From a bacterium (GTDB lineage Bacteria > Chloroflexota > Anaerolineae > Caldilineales > Caldilineaceae): DNA of 64,000 bases. The stretch is from NCBI GenBank assembly GCA_016124945.1, contig WGMT01000005.1, positions 1 to 64,000 on the forward strand, given 5' to 3'. Position numbers and translations under genes: made by a program. Numbering within the stretch: position 1 is the stretch's first letter; each line of letters starts with the position of its first letter. Shown in pieces: positions 26,000 to 35,404 of this stretch. Below the pieces are notes generated by a model. That model was not told the origin of the DNA, did not search any database, and saw nothing but the letters and a program-made list of their open reading frames with translations.

Positions 26000-27337
26000 T
26001 TATGGAGCATTCGCCGCATCAGCCATATCAACCAAAGCCTCTGGAGTCAAGTCTTTCATGGTTAGCGCAGTTTCCTGTCCAGATTGCAGATTCTTCAAAC
26101 GCAAGTATCCTGTACTTATCTCTTCCGGCCCAACGAACACAGCATACTTCGAACGAAATCTGTTTGCAGTCTGTAATTGCTTGGTTACGCTCCGCATTGG
26201 AGTGCCAACCTCGACAATCCAGTTATTCTCACGCAGATTCTCGGCTATTTCGATTGCTTTTGAATAGGAATCATCTATCACTACGACAAAAAAATCTGTC
26301 GTAGGAACGAACGAAGACTTATTCAGCTTGCCCAATCCTTCCAGAAGAGAGATTACTCTATCGAAACCTATCGAAAATCCAGTCGCCGGTGTGGGTTCAC
26401 CTCCATATACTTCAACTAGATTATCATATCTTCCACCGCCGCCAATAGCACCGATACCAAGCTCATTTGGAAATTCGCATTCATACAAGAGACCAGTGTA
26501 ATAATCAAACCCTCGGGCAAGTCCTAAGTCAAGAACACACTTGTCAACTTGCTTATACACGCCGAGCATCTGGAAAACTCGCTCTAGGCTCTTAAGAGGC
26601 TCAGCGATTCCCGGTATGTGTTTATACTTTTCCATAAATCTAGGCAAAACGATCTGAACAGGCCCTACTGCTGATTGTGAGAAACTCTCTAAATTATCTA
26701 TACCCCCGTCTGGCACTCCAGCCAGCCTCAATTCCCTTGTGTATTGTGCATCAGTAATTTTCGCTCGTTTATCTACAACTCTGACTACATCAATGACGCT
26801 TTCCTTACTTACACCTAAGCTGATAATGAACTCTTCTAGAACACGCCTATGTCCAATCCGCATTTGAACTCCGGATAGATCTAGAGCGTCGAAACACTTG
26901 CAGAAACAGGCTATAACTTCGGCGTCTACATCCTCTCCGCTAGCACCAAACTGCTCTGCATTAATCTGATAAAATTCTCTATACCGACCATGTTGAGGTC
27001 TTTCGTAGCGATAAACTCGATCGTACACTGCAAACCTAATAGGCTTTTGCATTGCTTTCCCATTGGCAGCGACGATTCTGGCAATAGCTGGCGTCATATC
27101 TGACTTTAGTGCTAGATCGCGTCCCGACTTATCTTGAAAATAGTAGATCTGCTCGGTAACTGCATTCCCGGATTTTGCAGTAAACACCTCCAGATTCTCA
27201 ACACCAGGAGTGATCACTTCTTGGTAGCCATATTGTCTCAGTACGGCCAAGACATCACTCGCTAGTTTTTTGCGAACGTAAAAATCTTCTGGAAGATAGT
27301 CTCGCATGCCCTTTGGAGGATAGTACGGAGATTTCAT
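26000..27337 (-). CDS. hisS: Histidyl-tRNA synthetase (second-copy type)
   Basis: 445 aa class II synthetase. Motif 2 is RYERPQHGRYREFYQINAEQFG-like (about residues 112-133). The HisA signature LARGFDYYTGLLYE and motif 3 GFSIGFDRV are intact, including the Arg missing from HisZ proteins. A C-terminal anticodon-binding domain follows (FVVVIDDS to the end). All visible catalytic residues are kept, so it should charge tRNA-His. Being on a mobile island beside a tRNA-His gene, it is probably additional to the chromosomal enzyme, either supplying His-tRNA to the cluster or acting as an inhibitor-insensitive copy. AGGGGTC precedes the ATG. Confidence 0.92.
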   Translation of the reverse strand: MKSPYYPPKGMRDYLPEDFYVRKKLASDVLAVLRQYGYQEVITPGVENLEVFTAKSGNAVTEQIYYFQDKSGRDLALKSDMTPAIARIVAANGKAMQKPIRFAVYDRVYRYERPQHGRYREFYQINAEQFGASGEDVDAEVIACFCKCFDALDLSGVQMRIGHRRVLEEFIISLGVSKESVIDVVRVVDKRAKITDAQYTRELRLAGVPDGGIDNLESFSQSAVGPVQIVLPRFMEKYKHIPGIAEPLKSLERVFQMLGVYKQVDKCVLDLGLARGFDYYTGLLYECEFPNELGIGAIGGGGRYDNLVEVYGGEPTPATGFSIGFDRVISLLEGLGKLNKSSFVPTTDFFVVVIDDSYSKAIEIAENLRENNWIVEVGTPMRSVTKQLQTANRFRSKYAVFVGPEEISTGYLRLKNLQSGQETALTMKDLTPEALVDMADAANAP

Positions 27338-27626
27338 ACATAGACCCCTAAATTTACAGTGAAATCTCAGTGCCGTAGTGCCGATCCTAAAGCTCTAAGA
27401 TGGACACATAGACACACAAGATGATGGCTAATATGAAGCAGTTACACGAAATTGGAGCAGTTAAGCACAACGCAAAAGCTACTACAACAACGAGATTGGA
27501 GACATCAACGCAAATGTGGCGTATGAGGCTTTTTCATGCGCATCCAAGTAATGCATGTTCAACAGACGAATTGTTTCGCCTGCTTGACTGTACAAATCCA
27601 AGCGAACGAAACTAATGATCGAGGTG
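27338..27626. other. Spacer between hisS and the hisG-like gene
   Basis: 289 bp without a supported gene; a 64-codon plus-strand frame shows no features. It may contain the hisS promoter, since the hisG-like stop and the hisS start are well separated here. Confidence 0.35.
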
Positions 27627-28268
27627 CTATGAACCACCACCTATCTTTCGCATCGAATGAGTAATTTCCTGAAGTTGTTTATGATTAAGACGATAGGCAG
27701 AACGATTAACGATCAAAACTGCTTGAGCTTCCAAAATGACCTTGTACTCTACTAAAGGTTCTCGCACAGATGTGGCAGAACTTAATAGGTCCACTGACAA
27801 ATCACATAGCCCCATATGTACAGTCTCCTTGGCGGCGGTGCATACTTCTAATATATTGACGTTTAAGGACTCTTCTCGAGCAAAATAATCACGAGCCAAA
27901 CGAGGATAACGAGTGCCGACACGAAGATGTGTTCTATACCGCAACGGTGTTTTCAAAAAATCTTGATTTCCTATTATGCTGACACGTCCGAAACTAAAGG
28001 GTAATCTAGCAGGTTCATACACTAGACATTTCGATTCAAGGACTACATCTAATCCACAAATGCCAAAATCGGCAAATCCATCTTCAACAAAAGCGATAGT
28101 ATCCCAGCAATTGGAGAAAACGTAGGAGTAGTCGTCGCCTACATGCATAAATGGTTCAGGAACACATGATACATTAACATCGGGAACACAGAATCCCAAT
28201 TCTCGCAAGCGCGTAACCAACTCGCCCTGCGTTCTATCAACCGGTACAGCCATTGTCAATTTAGCCAT
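27627..28268 (-). CDS. Divergent short-form HisG-like protein (ATP phosphoribosyltransferase family)
   Basis: 213 aa, the length of short HisG that works with HisZ. The periplasmic-binding-like fold is recognisable: FADFGICGLDVVLE, RVGTRYPRLARDYF (canonical ATKYPNLARRYF) and LIVNRSAYRLNHKQ. The PRPP loop, normally close to DLVSTGxTLR, reads DLLSSATSVRE, losing its Gly and Thr pattern, and the N-terminal PKGR element reads PVDRTQGE. Activity may therefore be altered. The start overlaps the hisZ-like gene by 13 bp with AAGGAAG upstream, so the pair is coupled. A histidine-biosynthesis enzyme or a repurposed phosphoribosyltransferase are both possible. Confidence 0.78.
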   Translation of the reverse strand: MAKLTMAVPVDRTQGELVTRLRELGFCVPDVNVSCVPEPFMHVGDDYSYVFSNCWDTIAFVEDGFADFGICGLDVVLESKCLVYEPARLPFSFGRVSIIGNQDFLKTPLRYRTHLRVGTRYPRLARDYFAREESLNVNILEVCTAAKETVHMGLCDLSVDLLSSATSVREPLVEYKVILEAQAVLIVNRSAYRLNHKQLQEITHSMRKIGGGS

Positions 28269-29563
28269 ATGGCTACTTCCTTGTCGAGCCTCTCAAGATC
28301 CAGTTGTCGGACTATAAAATCTTGTGAGTCCAGTTTACTATCGCTGCCCATCGGAAGTTCATGAAGAGTGAGAACCCCTTCGTGCCAATACAAGACGCGA
28401 GAAATAGACAACTTCCTGGCGTATTGCCATGGGTCGGAGTTTGCGTTACCAAACGCACGAACAACGACGGCACCCGCTTGTCTTAGCCCTCGAAGTAAGG
28501 ATACGCTCTGGTAATCTGTAAAGCCTACCGCCAATGCATGTGGTACCAACATTCGAGGTTCAGAGCGTTGGGCTACTAGACTAAGTAGAAGTCGATCTAT
28601 TCCAATAGTAGCTCCGACTGCTGGTAAAGGGGAGCCAAAACGCTCTAAAAGATTATCATACCTTCCCCCATTCGCTATGCCAAATCCAAGGTTTGGTGTA
28701 AAGACTTCAAAAGTGATGCCAGTATAGTAGCCTAAGTCCATAATCTCAGCTAGGTCAAAACGTGAATACTCCTGGAACCCATTAGTACAAAGCATATCAT
28801 ATACGCCGACGAGATTCTCTAAGGCAGAATACATCTTGTCGTTTAGGCAAAATGATTCTGCATCTTTTAGTATGTCTACTTCACCATTGAGGCGCATAAC
28901 TGCCTTTACAGCATTGATTTGAGCATCTGCTAGCGATACATTTGCCAAGAACTCCTTCAGTTCAGGCTCACTTCGTCTTGAAACGGCATGGCGAAGGGCC
29001 GTATGTGCAGCCGAACTAAGAGACAGATCCTCCGATAGGCCCTCAAAGAAAAGAGAGTGACCTATCGACAGTTGAAACTTTGGCAGTGCGACAGTGTTTA
29101 GCGCCTCAACGACCATGCATAGAGTCTCAGCGTCGGCTTCTGCGTTACCCTCGCCCACAAGCTCTAACCCCACTTGAAAGAACTCTCGCTGTCTCCCTGC
29201 CTGTGGTTCTTCGTACCGGAAAACGCTGCCGCCATAACAATAGCGCTGGGGGAAAGGCTGATCATACAGTCGTGTCCCCACTAATCTCGCGATCGCCACG
29301 GTGAAGTCATATCGAAGTGCCAAAATGCTACCATCGCGGTCTGTAAAGCGGTAAGTATCTTGCGATACCAGGTCACCTCTTTTAGCGAACTGAAAGACAT
29401 CAGCAAATTCAAAACACGGAGGGATAACATCTGTATATCCCGAGCTACGAAATACATTGAGAATGGTACTTTCCAATCTCTTTCTCTCATACGCTTCGGT
29501 CCAGAAATAGTCGGCGACTCCCACCGGTATCGACCTGAATGAGTTTGTCTGTTGAATCCTCAC
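28256..29563 (-). CDS. HisZ-like HisRS paralogue (HisG regulatory/partner subunit)
   Basis: 435 aa from GTG 29563, chosen because AAGGAG lies eight bases upstream and HisZ proteins begin shortly before the PxGVxDYFW motif; an ATG at 29620 adds 19 residues. Class II core: RYEEPQAGRQREFFQVGLEL (HisZ-style motif 2), a GGRYDNLLERFGSPLPAVGA segment and IGIDRLL. The HisRS signature RGxDYYTG is degraded to MDLGYYTG, losing the essential Arg, so it should not charge tRNA. Overlap with the HisG-like gene supports a HisZ-HisG complex. First gene of the minus-strand histidine cluster. Confidence 0.85.
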   Translation of the reverse strand: MRIQQTNSFRSIPVGVADYFWTEAYERKRLESTILNVFRSSGYTDVIPPCFEFADVFQFAKRGDLVSQDTYRFTDRDGSILALRYDFTVAIARLVGTRLYDQPFPQRYCYGGSVFRYEEPQAGRQREFFQVGLELVGEGNAEADAETLCMVVEALNTVALPKFQLSIGHSLFFEGLSEDLSLSSAAHTALRHAVSRRSEPELKEFLANVSLADAQINAVKAVMRLNGEVDILKDAESFCLNDKMYSALENLVGVYDMLCTNGFQEYSRFDLAEIMDLGYYTGITFEVFTPNLGFGIANGGRYDNLLERFGSPLPAVGATIGIDRLLLSLVAQRSEPRMLVPHALAVGFTDYQSVSLLRGLRQAGAVVVRAFGNANSDPWQYARKLSISRVLYWHEGVLTLHELPMGSDSKLDSQDFIVRQLDLERLDKEVAIWLN

Positions 29564-29949
29564 ACTCTTTGCTCCTTGGCTCAGATAGCTTCTACTCACA
29601 TTCGAGGTTCGCTCATTCATTCTGGACTTGATTAAATTCAGCGACCACGAGATATTATGTTTCGTCGGTTCTTGACGACTAAACGCAGATCTGTGAACTG
29701 GGTGATATGAAAGCGATTTGTAGTCGCATCATTTGACGGATGAAATCGAGACCAATCGTCACCCAAATTGGCTAAAATGTGCCGAAATGCGACCCAATCT
29801 GGGATTATGGTCTGAAAATGAGCGAACGCCCAGATTTTACAATACCTTCGCCAATTACAATATTTTCGCCAATGAGAAAGGGGCTAATTCAGATTCTGGG
29901 CAGGAATTGTATTTAATGACTTACACAGAACTGGCGAGGCGAACCTCTC
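29564..29949. other. Upstream region of the histidine cluster
   Basis: It should contain the promoter of the minus-strand hisZ-hisG unit. A weak -10-like CATAAT on the minus strand near 29672 is the only hint seen. No gene. Confidence 0.3.
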
Positions 29950-30165
29950 ATTACCCATTAGGTGATCATCGACTTAATCGCCGCCACCTCAACCCAAACC
30001 GGTCTACGGGTTCACAGCCGCCTCGACCACCGACACTACCCGAAAGGCCGACGCATCTCATACACAGTTGGCGACGGTCAACCTGGAACCCGAGGATTGG
30101 CACGGCGACTGAAATTACACCATCCATCCGAACCCGACCGCAACACCATAAGTTAGATGATTTGC
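29950..30165 (+). pseudogene. Transposase C-terminal remnant (ISAzo13-like)
   Basis: The frame from 29962 reads VIIDLIAATSTQTGLRVHSR then LDHRHYPKGRRIS, which resembles the C-terminal end of ISAzo13-family transposases (LIxxTxTxTGLxVxxxLD..YxxGxxIS). The N-terminal part is missing and the end is scrambled. Confidence 0.55.
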
Positions 30166-30251
30166 GAATAAGTACCAGCGCGAGAAACGCATAAATCAGA
30201 CACTTTATTTCTGAGCAGACCCTTAGACCCTTAGTGGTCTTCTCTCTACGT

Positions 30252-30324
30252 TTGTAGGATGGGTTACGACCGCTTAAGTGGGCGGGACGACCAGTGTAGG
30301 TTCATGCGGTCGTAACCCAATCCT
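30252..30324. repeat. Hairpin repeat GTAGGATGGGTTACGACCGC
   Basis: The arms 30252-30271 and 30304-30324 are reverse complements except for one unpaired base; the loop is about 32 bp. It looks like a small REP/MITE-type element between transposase remnants. Confidence 0.6.
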
Positions 30325-30392
30325 ACGTGGAATTCCACGATAGCAACTTAGCGAGAGAACTACTTAATGGGTCACTTTGCATGAAATGACGG

Positions 30393-30415
30393 GTACGGGC
30401 GCTGCTTGCCCGTAC
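30393..30415. repeat. Short hairpin GTACGGGC-GCTGCTT-GCCCGTAC
   Basis: Perfect 8-bp arms with a 7-base loop. A related word, in inverted orientation, is at about 18463-18480. The rest of 30166-31077 has no supported gene. Confidence 0.55.
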
Positions 30416-31077
30416 AGTTGTTTCGGCCGCAAAATCTATTGGTGATTTTGGTACGCGGAATTTGCCTACTACATGTTGAGTATGAGTACTATGAAAACGC
30501 TACATATAGGTAGCCGTGGAGAGCCAAAATCGCCACGAACACAGTTTGGGGCCGAGTCGTGCAGTTCGCACCCTTCGTTCACGCATTCTAAACTGCTAAG
30601 GGGAAATTGTGTAAGAGTAGATTCCGTTGAGACCATACAACAATTCTACTCGCCTCACTTCGATCTCCCTTCTCTATCTGGTCGGTGATAATCTCACGGC
30701 ACTACCTTGAATTCAAACTTGAATGCCCGGTGAGGGAAGCCCATATCACGGGTTCTGCCAGGGCAAAAGCACCTTTTCCAAATCTCTCAATTTTCAAAAG
30801 CATGTGGCGAAAGAGTGGACGCATGGTGTAGTTGGCTCGTGGAGGATTGGACCTTATGACTGAAGGTTAGCTTCTATCCTCCCTATACTCAAAGCGAAGC
30901 GAAAACGAAATCTCGACAGTTTTAGGTATACATCTGCCCCGAGATTTTTCAGAAGTATGCTCAAAATGATCTTCTGCTATCGACTACTGCTGAATTGATT
31001 GGAATTGCCAATACTCCATTTTCAATGCTAGTGGATGCATTGCCTGAGTATCACTGATAGCTTGTACGCCGTGGCTA

Positions 31078-32361
31078 CAGGGCTTCTCAAAAGTCAGAGT
31101 GGGTGGATGAGAAGCGCCAAAGCAGCGTCAGGGAAAGCGGCAAAGGTACGCATGGCAGAGCGTGCATTAGAGATGCGCTGATGGTCGAAAATGGCCAGGA
31201 TCAAAGAGTTGAGGAGACTGAGTACTGTAGCAACATGAGGGTGGCGCACAGTGCAAGCGTCCTCGCCTAAGGTAGCATCTCGGCGCCAGTGGCAGCGATT
31301 TTCGATGTGCCAGTGTGTGCGGACCCAGTGTAGTAGTTGAGCTGGCGATGCCTTGTCGGGCGAAAGACTGGTCAAGCCGCAGACAGATTCGTGGAAGGGT
31401 TTACCCTCTCGCATGCCGAAGCGCTCAATCATAAAGACTTGTGCAACGTCTCGCCACTCATCCTGCAGCGCCAGATTCAGTTCTGTGCTGGTGGCGATGC
31501 GTCTGGTCGTTAAGCGGCCACGGCCTTTTTCAACGGTGGTTGTGCATGCAACCGGATAGGCTGGATCGGATGGTAAGGCGAAAAGGCGGCGGATTTCTGC
31601 CTCTAGCTCAGGTCGATTGCGTTTGACCAGCAGCACATAGTGCCCTTTACTGGCTCGAATGCACCGCGCAAAACGAGGGCGAGTGTGCAAGGCATCCGCC
31701 GTGATGACGATGTCTGTACAATCCGTCTCGCTCACATAGGCCTGGGCGGTCGCCGCCTCATATCCCTTGTTCTCAATCGGAGTCGTGTGCTGCACAACAC
31801 CTGAATCGACGGCATAGACATTGAGCACTTCCTGTCCATCCCTTTCTGTGGGCATGACCTGACGACTTCCCCGAAGTACCTTACCGTCAATCGCCCAGTG
31901 GACGAGCGTCTCCGCTTCCCGTTCCAGTGGCTCCATTGCCGTACCGCTTCGTTGAGTTCGCTCATGTCAATATGAATGAGTACATAGGTGTAGGTGTTGG
32001 CGCACGGCAGCGTCTTGAGGGGCAGCAGACCTGCAAGCCACTCCTGGCGAAGACGGGCCCATTCCGCTATCCCACTCATCGTTTGTTCGCCGCCTAGCTT
32101 CGCCAACAGCAGAAGTACCAGAACCAGTGCGGCTTCGTAGCGCTTCCCCCGGTCGTCTCGATGGTCTGGCACCTGGCGCAAGATCTCATATAAACTCTGC
32201 ACGCAACTCGTTTTGATTTCATGCGCTGTTGTCGATTCTGTGCTACATTCCATTTCGGGCTCCTTTGTTCGGGTGATTTGGTTCTTGGTCGACTCAAGTC
32301 TACCCCCAAAGGAGTCCTTTTTCATCTATTCTGTTTCTGCCTCGACTTTTGAGAAGCCCTG
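31078..32361. mobile_element. ISAs1-family insertion sequence
   Basis: The terminal inverted repeats CAGGGCTTCTCAAAAGTC (31078-31095) and its exact complement (32344-32361) enclose a 1284-bp element with a minus-strand transposase. No clear target duplication is visible in the flanks. Confidence 0.85.
31094..32325 (-). pseudogene. ISAs1-family transposase, frameshifted
   Basis: The N-terminal DDE_Tnp_1-associated domain (LYEILRQVPDHRDDRGKRYE, CANTYTYVLIHID, LNEAVRQW) is in one frame down to about 31930. The catalytic part (AIDGKVLRGS, DIVITADALHTR, LLHWVRTHWHIENRCHW) is in another frame, 31094-31936. A single frameshift near 31930-31960 separates them, so the copy is probably dead unless frameshifting occurs; programmed shifting is not known as the norm for this family. 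Confidence 0.82.
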
Positions 32362-32696
32362 GGAATTCTCAATGAAGCTTGTCGAGTCAGCCGTAGGTGA
32401 AGTATACTAAATGGCAACATAAAAATTTGCGTCGACAGAATGATTAGACTTAACTTATTCTTCCTCGTACCAGAATGTATTGTCACCGCCAACACATGTT
32501 AATGCTACAGAAATGTAAGTAAGTAGATATAAGATCTGCTGTGGTACTTTTGCGCATAACTAGCTGGCTCAAAAGTACCCCCTGTAGTATCTATAGCGGT
32601 AAGTGAGCTACGTGTGTAGGGGATTAGACAAAGTTTATGGGTTAAAGCCTCGATTCACTTTACTCCAACAAATGTTTGAAGGTCTAGAGTAATCAC
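32362..32696. other. Leader of the phosphorothioation-linked effector operon
   Basis: 335 bp, AT-rich, no gene. It should carry the promoter of the plus-strand operon starting at 32697; no box pair stands out with confidence. The start is preceded by GAAGG. Confidence 0.35.
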
Positions 32697-33131
32697 ATGA
32701 CACGCGATCTCGTTCTATACAGGGGCATTACACCCGGCGCCATTGGGTTTGATGTCCATGGCGGTTACGGAGAAACATGGACAACGTCCATTTCTTTGGC
32801 TGCTTGCTATGCTAGAGGACCCAAAGGTTATATCGTGAAATCTGTTTTGCCAGCTTCGGCGAAACGACTGGTCCTCGTTGATACCACCCAGGATGAAGAC
32901 GGCATCTATGACTGGGATGGAATCGCCGCCTTAGATGAGATCATCCACCTACCCTACATCAAGCGTACATTTGAACTCTACACCATCTACGAGGTCTGGA
33001 ATGAGGAGTGGACCGTTGAGTTAATGGAAGCTGGTTATGACAGCATCGCCACGGTTGGGTTAGATGGCCCTGAAGAGTATGTGCTTAACCCCAGTGTTCT
33101 AATCAATACTGTTGTGATGGAGAAGGGATGA
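32697..33131 (+). CDS. Small ADP-ribosyltransferase-like protein (tentative)
   Basis: 144 aa. The N-terminal LYRGITPGAIGFDVHGGYGE, TWTTSISLAACYARG and GYIVKSVLP suggest an ART fold: an RG-containing first strand, an S-T-S-like second motif and a central strand. A final catalytic Glu motif is not certain. It overlaps the helicase gene by 4 bp (ATGA), so it belongs to the effector operon opposite dnd. It could be a toxin-like effector or an accessory. The fold call rests on pattern only. Confidence 0.45.
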   Translation: MTRDLVLYRGITPGAIGFDVHGGYGETWTTSISLAACYARGPKGYIVKSVLPASAKRLVLVDTTQDEDGIYDWDGIAALDEIIHLPYIKRTFELYTIYEVWNEEWTVELMEAGYDSIATVGLDGPEEYVLNPSVLINTVVMEKG

Positions 33132-35197
33132 GCCTGCGTTCTCAGGGCTTTGCCTCTGTCTACGACACTTCGACGAATGATGTGGTGCGTGAATTCTTTG
33201 TTCCAGCCCTGCGCACGTCAATCCAGTACGATCGCGGCGTCGGTTACTTCTCTTCTGGTTTCTTCCGTAATGTTGCTCAAGGGCTTGTGGAGTTTGCAGC
33301 ACATGAAGGACAGATTCGTCTGATTGCCAGTCCTATCCTGGATGAAGCAGATTGGGAAGCACTTAGCATCGGTGAACAGGCACGTTGGGACATCGCCCTC
33401 CGCAAGATCCTCCAAAGAGACATCAATAGTCTGGCTGAATCGTTGGCCGCAGATACGCTGTCAGCATTAGCGTGGATGGTGGCAGACGATATCTTGACTT
33501 TCAAGGTTGCCGTACCGGTGAACAAACTCAGCGGTGGTGAGTTTCATACCAAGTTTGGCATCTTCACCGATGCTGAAGGCAATCGAGTCTCGTTTGAAGG
33601 ATCGAACAATGAGACTGTGCGGGGAACAGTCTCAAACTTTGAGAAGTTTAAGGTCTTCTGTTCGTGGGAACCCGTGCTTGCCAAGCTTGTTGACGCTGAT
33701 ATCGACGTATTTGAACGGCTTTGGACCAATGGTGATCCCAATGTGCAAACTCTGGATCTGCCAGAAGCTGCCCGGAATCAACTTCTAAGTTTGCGCACAA
33801 TGGATAGACCCTATCCAGAACCAAGCTGGGTAAAGGTGGCTCGAACAGCGGTTGAAGGACGGGCTTCGTACAGCATCAAGCTCCCTCAATTGCCAGAGAA
33901 TGTGCAGTTGAGAGATTATCAACTGACTGGAATTGATGCCTGGATAGACAACGATTATCGTGGTCTTTTCGAAATGGCGACAGGCACCGGCAAGACTATA
34001 ACAGCATTGGCGGCGATGGTGCGGCTGTACGTAAACGAGGGCCGACTGGCGATTATCATAGCCGTCCCATATCAACATCTCGTTGACCAGTGGGAAGTAG
34101 ATGCAAAGCGCTTTGGTTTGCAACCCATCCTTGCATATGAAAAAAAGAGTAGTTGGCTTCCTACCTTAACCCAACATGTACAGGAGTATAATCGGGGTGA
34201 TCGCAGCGAGTTGAGTGTGATTGTTACACACGCCACTTTTACCAACGAGGATTTTCAGAGAGTGATTGGCTTACTTGTGTATCCAACGCTACTAATTGCT
34301 GATGAAGTACATCATCTCGGTGCAGAACAACGTCGAACCAAGCTACCTGCAAACATAAACTGTCGACTTGCCCTTTCCGCAACACCTGACCGATGGCACG
34401 ACGAATCAGGCACGCAGAAACTACGCGAGTACTTTGGCGATACAGTTTTTCGATTCTCTCTGGAGCGAGCAATTCAGCGCGGTATTCTTACACCCTACAG
34501 CTACTTCCCACAGATCGTGGAGCTTTCAGAAGATGAAATGCAGGAGTATCGACAACTGAGTGTACGAATTGCCAGGCTCATCAATGCCAAGGACGAACAG
34601 AAACAAGAAGCGCTTGATATGCTTCTGATTAAACGAGCAAAACTACTCAACAATGCAGGTGAAAAACTGCCGGCCTTGGAAATCCTGGTGCGTTCGCTTG
34701 GCGACTTGCACCACGCTCTTTTTTACTGCGCTCCTGAGCAAATTGATCAGGTTTCTCAACTGCTAGGCTGGAACCTCGGTCTTCGTATTGGACGATTTAC
34801 AGCCAAAGAACCCAATGATTTGCGGCAACAGATCCTGAGTGACTTTGATGCAAAGATCCTCCAAGGACTCGTCGCCATGAAATGCCTTGATGAAGGTGTT
34901 GACGTGCCCAGCACGCGAGTGGCATTTGTGTTGGCAAGCAGTGGCAACCCTCGCGAGTTCATCCAACGACGCGGGCGAATTCTGCGTCGCGCCACAGGGA
35001 AATCGGAAGCGCACATCTACGACTTCATCGCAGTCCCTTCACAAAGCTGGTCTGACGATTCAAGTTCTTCGTCTGAAAAAAGCATCATTGAACATGAATT
35101 GCATCGATTTCGGGAATTTGCCAACAGTGCTCGCAACAAACATGAAGCACTAGAGGTAATTTGGGGAATCGCATCGCGGTATGGCCTTCACCTCTAA
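33128..35197 (+). CDS. SF2 helicase with N-terminal PLD-like nuclease domain (Dnd-linked restriction candidate)
   Basis: 689 aa. Residues about 15-200 form a PLD-like domain with FHTKFGIFTD (HxK, about 139) and FEGSNNET, as in restriction-type helicase-nucleases. The SF2 core follows: ATGTGKT (about 283), IADEVHHLG (DEVH, about 390), LALSATPDR (motif III) and FIQRRGRILR (motif VI, about 612). It would translocate on DNA and cut it. Beside a complete dnd operon and without dptFGH, it is the best candidate for the phosphorothioation-sensing restriction enzyme; PLD-helicases of this kind are annotated with Dnd systems. Function inferred from domains and context. Confidence 0.82.
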   Translation: MSLRSQGFASVYDTSTNDVVREFFVPALRTSIQYDRGVGYFSSGFFRNVAQGLVEFAAHEGQIRLIASPILDEADWEALSIGEQARWDIALRKILQRDINSLAESLAADTLSALAWMVADDILTFKVAVPVNKLSGGEFHTKFGIFTDAEGNRVSFEGSNNETVRGTVSNFEKFKVFCSWEPVLAKLVDADIDVFERLWTNGDPNVQTLDLPEAARNQLLSLRTMDRPYPEPSWVKVARTAVEGRASYSIKLPQLPENVQLRDYQLTGIDAWIDNDYRGLFEMATGTGKTITALAAMVRLYVNEGRLAIIIAVPYQHLVDQWEVDAKRFGLQPILAYEKKSSWLPTLTQHVQEYNRGDRSELSVIVTHATFTNEDFQRVIGLLVYPTLLIADEVHHLGAEQRRTKLPANINCRLALSATPDRWHDESGTQKLREYFGDTVFRFSLERAIQRGILTPYSYFPQIVELSEDEMQEYRQLSVRIARLINAKDEQKQEALDMLLIKRAKLLNNAGEKLPALEILVRSLGDLHHALFYCAPEQIDQVSQLLGWNLGLRIGRFTAKEPNDLRQQILSDFDAKILQGLVAMKCLDEGVDVPSTRVAFVLASSGNPREFIQRRGRILRRATGKSEAHIYDFIAVPSQSWSDDSSSSSEKSIIEHELHRFREFANSARNKHEALEVIWGIASRYGLHL

Positions 35198-35206
35198 AGG
35201 AATGTC

Positions 35207-35404
35207 ATGAGTAATTTACAAAAGCAGATATCAGCTTTGTTTGAAGACATCGATCCGGACCTGCACGAAGTCATTACACAAGTGCTATTAGTTGAAGAAG
35301 AACTAATCAGCTATGAGCGTCCACGCTACAAGGAAAGGTTTGATCTGATTCTGGATCGAGTAGCCAAACGTGCATTGAAAGACGAGCAAGCCAATGCGGA
35401 TTGA
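35207..35404 (+). CDS. Small acidic protein of the effector operon
   Basis: 65 aa, predicted helical (SALFEDIDPDLHEVITQVLL, then EEELISYERPRY). It starts 9 bp after the helicase stop with AAAGGAATGTC upstream and overlaps the DndD-like gene by 11 bp, so it is a real coupled gene. No family recognised; it may be a small subunit of the helicase or the ATPase. Confidence 0.6.
   Translation: MSNLQKQISALFEDIDPDLHEVITQVLLVEEELISYERPRYKERFDLILDRVAKRALKDEQANAD

Noticed and set aside
28256..29563. Second active HisRS
   Set aside because: The essential Arg of the RGxDYYTG motif is lost and motif 2 is HisZ-like; a HisG partner follows with overlap.
30473..30688. 71-codon plus-strand frame
   Set aside because: No ribosome site or features, within decayed transposon DNA.
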